A DNA stretch of 28,598 bases. Origin: a virus. Position 1 is the stretch's first letter; the number at the start of each line of letters is the position of its first letter. Below are positions 26,130 through 28,598 of this stretch, one piece after another. Location: IMG/VR virus record IMGVR_UViG_3300031963_000715, positions 1 to 28,598 of that record; one strand, 5' to 3'. Below the pieces are notes generated by a model. The model saw only the letters and a program-made list of their open reading frames with translations, was not told where the DNA came from and ran no database searches. The position numbers and the translations under genes are program-made.

Positions 26130-26832
26130 CTACACAATTTATGCCGTGTGCATTCCTGGCGAGAAAGTGCGCTATGAAGCCCGCTCTTCCATTGTTCCCA
26201 TTATGGGAGGAGCGTATGCCTTATCGAGCGAGGAGCGTGAAGCGCTCCGCTTGCAGGGCTATGTGTTTGATGATGAGAATGCTTCCCTTTCGCGGCTTAA
26301 TAGCCGATGGGGAGAGCTGTCTTGTATTTCTTGGATGATTCTCAATGCGAATGAGAAAAACATTGGCAATGCGCAATACAGGCGCAATTGGCTAGAGCCA
26401 AATGATCAATGGTACGACGAAAATACGTTGTATTTTCCCGAGCCTGCACTGTTCAATTGCACGCTGGAGCAGCAGTTTTATGGTGGACATTCAGCTTTTG
26501 ACGCTCCTGTTATCACTAGAGAACTTGCCGATTCCGGGAGTTGGATTTTCTCTCGCGAAGAAATTGATGCCATTTGGAAGCAAAATAGCTTTATTGGCTG
26601 CAATATGGCACGAGGAGGCAACGTGCAATACAAGCAATTCATGAGCGCTCTGTTTGTCGCGCTTGCTCCCATTTGGCATAAGCACGAAGAGCAGTTTCTT
26701 CGTATTGGAGGCTATGACAAGCGAGCGTTGGCCTTTATTGCTGAGCGTCTCATCACTGGCATGGTTTTGTATCGTGACAAGCTTTTCCCTGGCATGAACA
26801 TTGCCACTGCTCCGATAGGATTCATCCATTGA
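26116..26832 (+). CDS. DUF4422 protein (capsular polysaccharide biosynthesis type)
   Basis: A 238-residue protein. SSIVPIMGGAYALSSEERE, then DDENASLSRLNSRWGELSCI, then NIGNAQYRRNWLEP match the DUF4422 order of G-x-A, D-x-x-N-x-S-x-x-N, E-L-(T/S) and (G)x-x-Y-R-R found in O-antigen and capsule gene clusters. The domain is predicted to be a glycosyltransferase-type enzyme, though its reaction is not firmly known. The rest is helical with an SAFDAPVITREL loop. It ends the glycan cassette, directly before the head genes resume. Confidence 0.75.
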   Translation: MQPSDYTIYAVCIPGEKVRYEARSSIVPIMGGAYALSSEEREALRLQGYVFDDENASLSRLNSRWGELSCISWMILNANEKNIGNAQYRRNWLEPNDQWYDENTLYFPEPALFNCTLEQQFYGGHSAFDAPVITRELADSGSWIFSREEIDAIWKQNSFIGCNMARGGNVQYKQFMSALFVALAPIWHKHEEQFLRIGGYDKRALAFIAERLITGMVLYRDKLFPGMNIATAPIGFIH

Positions 26833-26859
26833 TTATGCTTAAGGAAAGCATTTAGCGTT

Positions 26860-27120
26860 ATGACCAAGAAGGAAAAGCAGGCAAAAATTGCCAAGGTGAT
26901 GCGCGAATACAAAAGTGGCAAGCTAAAGAGCAGCAGTGGCGAGGCAGTGAAGAGCCCGAAGCAGGCACTAGCAATTGCCTTGTCCGAAGCTGGCATGACG
27001 CGCAAGCCGAAAGAAGACATGAGCGACGAATACTACATGGGATTCTTTAAGCAGATGATTGGCGAAGAGGAAGAAGAAGAGGAAGAAGAAATGGATGGGA
27101 GCTGCGGAAAAAAGCGCTGA
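26860..27120 (+). CDS. DUF6496-type protein, zero-frame product of a frameshift cassette
   Basis: An 86-residue basic protein. KIAKVMREYKSGKLKSSSGE followed by AVKSPKQALAIALSEAG is the DUF6496 signature seen in phage structural gene clusters. It ends with a very acidic run (nine Glu) and DGSCGKKR. Its last three sense codons are GGA AAA AAG CGC before TGA, so the heptamer A AAA AAG lies just before the stop, followed by a hairpin. Thus it is the short product of a likely -1 frameshift pair whose long product continues into 27467. Its role is unknown; location suggests a head or scaffold component. Confidence 0.8.
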   Translation: MTKKEKQAKIAKVMREYKSGKLKSSSGEAVKSPKQALAIALSEAGMTRKPKEDMSDEYYMGFFKQMIGEEEEEEEEEMDGSCGKKR

Positions 27121-27147
27121 GGGGAGACGCTGAGAGTTTCTCCCCTC
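27097..27147 (+). promoter_or_regulatory. Programmed -1 frameshift signal (slippery heptamer and hairpin)
   Basis: Slippery A AAA AAG at 27108-27114 in the reading frame of the 26860 gene. A perfect 9-bp stem follows, GAGGGGAGA (27119-27127) with TCTCCCCTC (27139-27147) and an 11-base loop, starting four bases after the heptamer. GGGAG at 27097-27101 is a Shine-Dalgarno-like stimulator six bases upstream of the heptamer. The layout is that of E. coli dnaX. Confidence 0.75.
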
Positions 27148-27467
27148 CCGCCGCCGTGCGAAGTGCTGCCCGTCGAGGGTTGGAACTGCGCAAGAAGCAC
27201 GGCAAGGGCGGCTTAACAACGCAGGAGGCAGGCAAACAAGGTATTGGTAGCGGCGTTGCCAGGGCTGGTGATTTGGCTGGTGGCAGCAAGATTAGCTATG
27301 CCACAATCAAGCGTATGTCTGCATTCTTCTCTCGCCATGAGAAGAATAAAAGCGGTGGAGAGAACGATGCCGGATATATTGCTTGGTTGTTATGGGGAGG
27401 AGATGCCGGGAGGGCATGGGCTAAACGCATCATTAAGATGGTAGAAAGTCGTAATACAGGCCAATGA
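27108..27467 (+). CDS. C-terminal domain reached by -1 frameshift (phage structural module)
   Basis: From the slip site the -1 frame is open to TGA 27465-27467 with no ATG near the beginning. It reads KKALRGDAESFSPPAAVRSA and then AARRGLELRKKHGKGG, the start of a known phage module, followed by SGVARAGDLAGG, ISYATIKRMSAFFSRHE and AGYIAWLLWGGDAGRAWAKR. This unit is often found fused to other phage structural proteins. The module's conserved SPPAAVRSAARRG lies partly upstream of the only local start candidate (GTG 27156), which supports expression as an extension of the DUF6496 protein. The fused protein would be about 203 residues. Confidence 0.75.
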   Translation, partial: KKALRGDAESFSPPAAVRSAARRGLELRKKHGKGGLTTQEAGKQGIGSGVARAGDLAGGSKISYATIKRMSAFFSRHEKNKSGGENDAGYIAWLLWGGDAGRAWAKRIIKMVESRNTGQ

Positions 27468-27778
27468 GCGAATACGTGCGCGTCATCGAGCAAGAAGATG
27501 AAGGTATTGGCGTGATGCAGGCTTTGGCCATTCTTTCTGCTAACGAACACCGCAATACTTCGCGATGGGAACTAGTGGAGAAGCAATGCTTCAAGAATGG
27601 CCGCCTTGACGAAACTCACATCTATGTGATGAGCGTCTACGAAAAGCCCGACCCTCATTTCGATCCGACTAAGTTTCTTACGTTTGAAATTGAGGCAATG
27701 GCGAAGTCATACATCATGGAAAACATTGAAGATCAGCTTCGCGAGATTCGCGGAGAAGATGACGACGACGAGGATTAA
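27464..27778 (+). CDS. Small acidic hypothetical protein
   Basis: A 104-residue protein starting in the previous stop (ATGA). It has a beta-like core (SRWELVEKQCFKNGRL, THIYVMSVYEKPDPHF) followed by a helix (FEIEAMAKSYIMENIEDQL) and a very acidic end of DDDDED type. No family recognised. It converges with the XRE gene; the two coding ends overlap by four bases. Confidence 0.65.
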   Translation: MSEYVRVIEQEDEGIGVMQALAILSANEHRNTSRWELVEKQCFKNGRLDETHIYVMSVYEKPDPHFDPTKFLTFEIEAMAKSYIMENIEDQLREIRGEDDDDED

Positions 27779-28059
27779 TCTCTTCGCGTGTTGAGAATGA
27801 ACGAGGGGTAGCCCATCAGCCACAATACGCTTATTCCATAAAGACCACTGAGAGTGCGAATTTGCACGCAATCCGGAGCCAGTTCAGCGCGTTCCATTCG
27901 TGAATAGGAGCTTTGGCTTGTATGCAAAGCTTGAGCTACGTCCTTCTGAGAAAGCCCGCTATTAAGGCGGGCTTCTTTAATGCGAGAAGCAATCAGGAGA
28001 CGAGCTTGCTGATGAGGCATCTTAAGCACATCCACGTCGCTTTTCTTGAGCAGCAGCAT
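27775..28059 (-). CDS. XRE-type helix-turn-helix regulator
   Basis: A 94-residue transcription regulator. RIKEARLNSGLSQKDVAQAL followed by HTSQSSYSRMERAELAP is a classic Cro/C1-type HTH (first helix, turn at GLSQKDVA, recognition helix TSQSSYSRMERG-like), and CVQIRTLSGLYGISVLWLMG is the last helix of the domain. I chose ATG 28059; ATG 28020 would still keep the domain. It is divergent from the prohead protease gene, and the gap holds two palindromes, so it probably represses its own promoter and that of the head operon. An HTH regulator in the structural region is unusual. Confidence 0.8.
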   Translation of the reverse strand: MLLLKKSDVDVLKMPHQQARLLIASRIKEARLNSGLSQKDVAQALHTSQSSYSRMERAELAPDCVQIRTLSGLYGISVLWLMGYPSFILNTRRD

Positions 28060-28064
28060 TTTTC

Positions 28065-28100
28065 TATTCAGTCCTGAATAACTGTTTCTATAATAAACAG
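28065..28100. promoter_or_regulatory. Paired palindromic operators and promoter in the divergent gap
   Basis: TATTCAG-TC-CTGAATA (28065-28080) and CTGTTT-N7-AAACAG (28082-28100). The second palindrome contains TATAAT (28089-28094), a -10 box pointing to the protease gene, with TTCAGT 16 bases upstream as a weak -35. The two sites lie between the XRE gene and the head gene, as expected for operators of that regulator. Confidence 0.6.
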
Positions 28101-28122
28101 CTTTTGTTGATAAAGTGAATAC

Positions 28123-28598
28123 ATGAGCACCACATCTTGTCGCTACGATTTCTCTCCCATCGAGAAATATGAGGTGACGCCTGAAGGTTATCTTCGGGCA
28201 TGGGCCTCTATTGCTCGCACTGGCATTCAGCTCTACACAGATGCTGATGGCTCCGTGCGTCGCGAATACAGGCCTGAAACAGAAGTGGCTTCTCCCGATA
28301 GTCTTGCTTCCTTTGCGGGCAAGGCAATCACTTCTGAGCATCCTCCCGTCCTTCTTGATGCCGAAAATACTAAAGACTACCAAGTAGGATTTAGCGGCAC
28401 TGAAGTGGTGTACGACAATGGTTTTGTCAAGGCTGTGATGACAATCACTGACCAAGACACCATTGAGCGCATCATGCGTGGCGATGCTCGTGAGGTAAGC
28501 GCTGGCTATAGGGTTAATTATGATCCTACGCCTGGCGTTACTGACGGTGGTGAACATTACGATGGCATCCAAAAGGAAATCCTTGGTAATCACATCGC
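28123..28598 (+). CDS. DUF2213 prohead protease, N-terminal part
   Basis: The gene starts at ATG 28123 and runs off the window; 158 full codons are visible. EKYEVTPEGYLRAWASIART followed by GIQLY is the DUF2213 opening (xTxEGxLxxxAxIARTGxQxY). FAGKAITSEHPPVLLD carries the conserved His and EVSAGYRVNY the conserved Ser of this serine protease-like family, which trims capsid and scaffold proteins during head maturation. It continues the structural module interrupted by the glycan cassette. The missing C terminus may hold a fused domain. Confidence 0.85.
   Translation, partial: MSTTSCRYDFSPIEKYEVTPEGYLRAWASIARTGIQLYTDADGSVRREYRPETEVASPDSLASFAGKAITSEHPPVLLDAENTKDYQVGFSGTEVVYDNGFVKAVMTITDQDTIERIMRGDAREVSAGYRVNYDPTPGVTDGGEHYDGIQKEILGNHI

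Noticed and set aside
27119-27147. Hairpin as a simple transcription terminator
   Set aside because: It has no T-tract after the stem, and the downstream frame continues the same structural module.
28060-28593. Long minus-strand extension of the XRE gene
   Set aside because: It is antisense to the clear DUF2213 gene; the HTH protein starts at 28059.
1-28598. CRISPR array or insertion sequence
   Set aside because: No regularly spaced repeats with unique spacers and no transposase were seen; the mobile genes present are homing endonucleases.

Overview
The window reads as part of the genome of a tailed double-stranded DNA phage (Caudoviricetes): large terminase subunit, portal, head-morphogenesis protein and the start of a DUF2213 prohead protease, together with ribonucleotide reductase genes, two tRNA-type genes, homing endonucleases and very many tightly packed small genes with overlapping start and stop codons. 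A cyanobacterial host is the best inference. Several small protein families look like those of cyanophages, and the long non-coding region carries palindromes that fit the cyanobacterial LexA consensus as I remember it. The host is not proven from this window alone.

Layout. (1) 1-7.4 kb: an accessory or early-type region of about 28 small genes, mostly on +, in short operons ended by hairpin terminators. It holds three tandem paralogues (56-715), an RlpA-like cell-wall protein, an SH3-barrel protein, a HicA-like protein and an SSB-like OB-fold protein. Four short operons follow the unit terminator, then a TATTGTTC motif, then start codon. (2) 7.38-8.19 kb: a long non-coding region packed with direct repeats and several unrelated families of perfect palindromes, a candidate replication origin or regulatory hub. 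(3) 8.2-9.5 kb: a small secreted peptide, a Gp88-like protein and a tail-anchored peptide. (4) 9.5-10.9 kb: mostly non-coding, with an HNH endonuclease on - and a repeat-rich, foldable stretch. (5) 11.2-13.8 kb: a short ribonucleotide reductase alpha subunit and a ferritin-like beta subunit, separated by a LAGLIDADG gene. (6) 13.8-15.3 kb: a long hairpin, an odd tRNA-like gene, a phosphoesterase, small genes and a tRNA-Leu(TAA) on -. (7) 15.5-20.5 kb: terminase and a nuclease-like protein on -, diverging from portal and head-morphogenesis genes on +. (8) 20.5-26.8 kb: a sugar/glycan cassette inside the structural module (SDR-type protein, sugar isomerase-like protein, FAD oxidoreductase, one GT-like protein, GT4, GT32-like, DUF4422), itself carrying an HNH-AP2 endonuclease. 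(9) 26.9-28.6 kb: a DUF6496-type gene that appears to be joined to the next reading frame by programmed -1 frameshifting, a small acidic protein, an XRE repressor on - and the DUF2213 protease, which runs off the window.

The strongest new observations are the frameshift cassette at 27108-27147, the palindrome-dense region with three LexA-box-like sites, the glycan cassette within the head genes, and a ribonucleotide reductase beta subunit that seems to lack the radical tyrosine. All functional calls come from reading motifs by eye; no database search was run.
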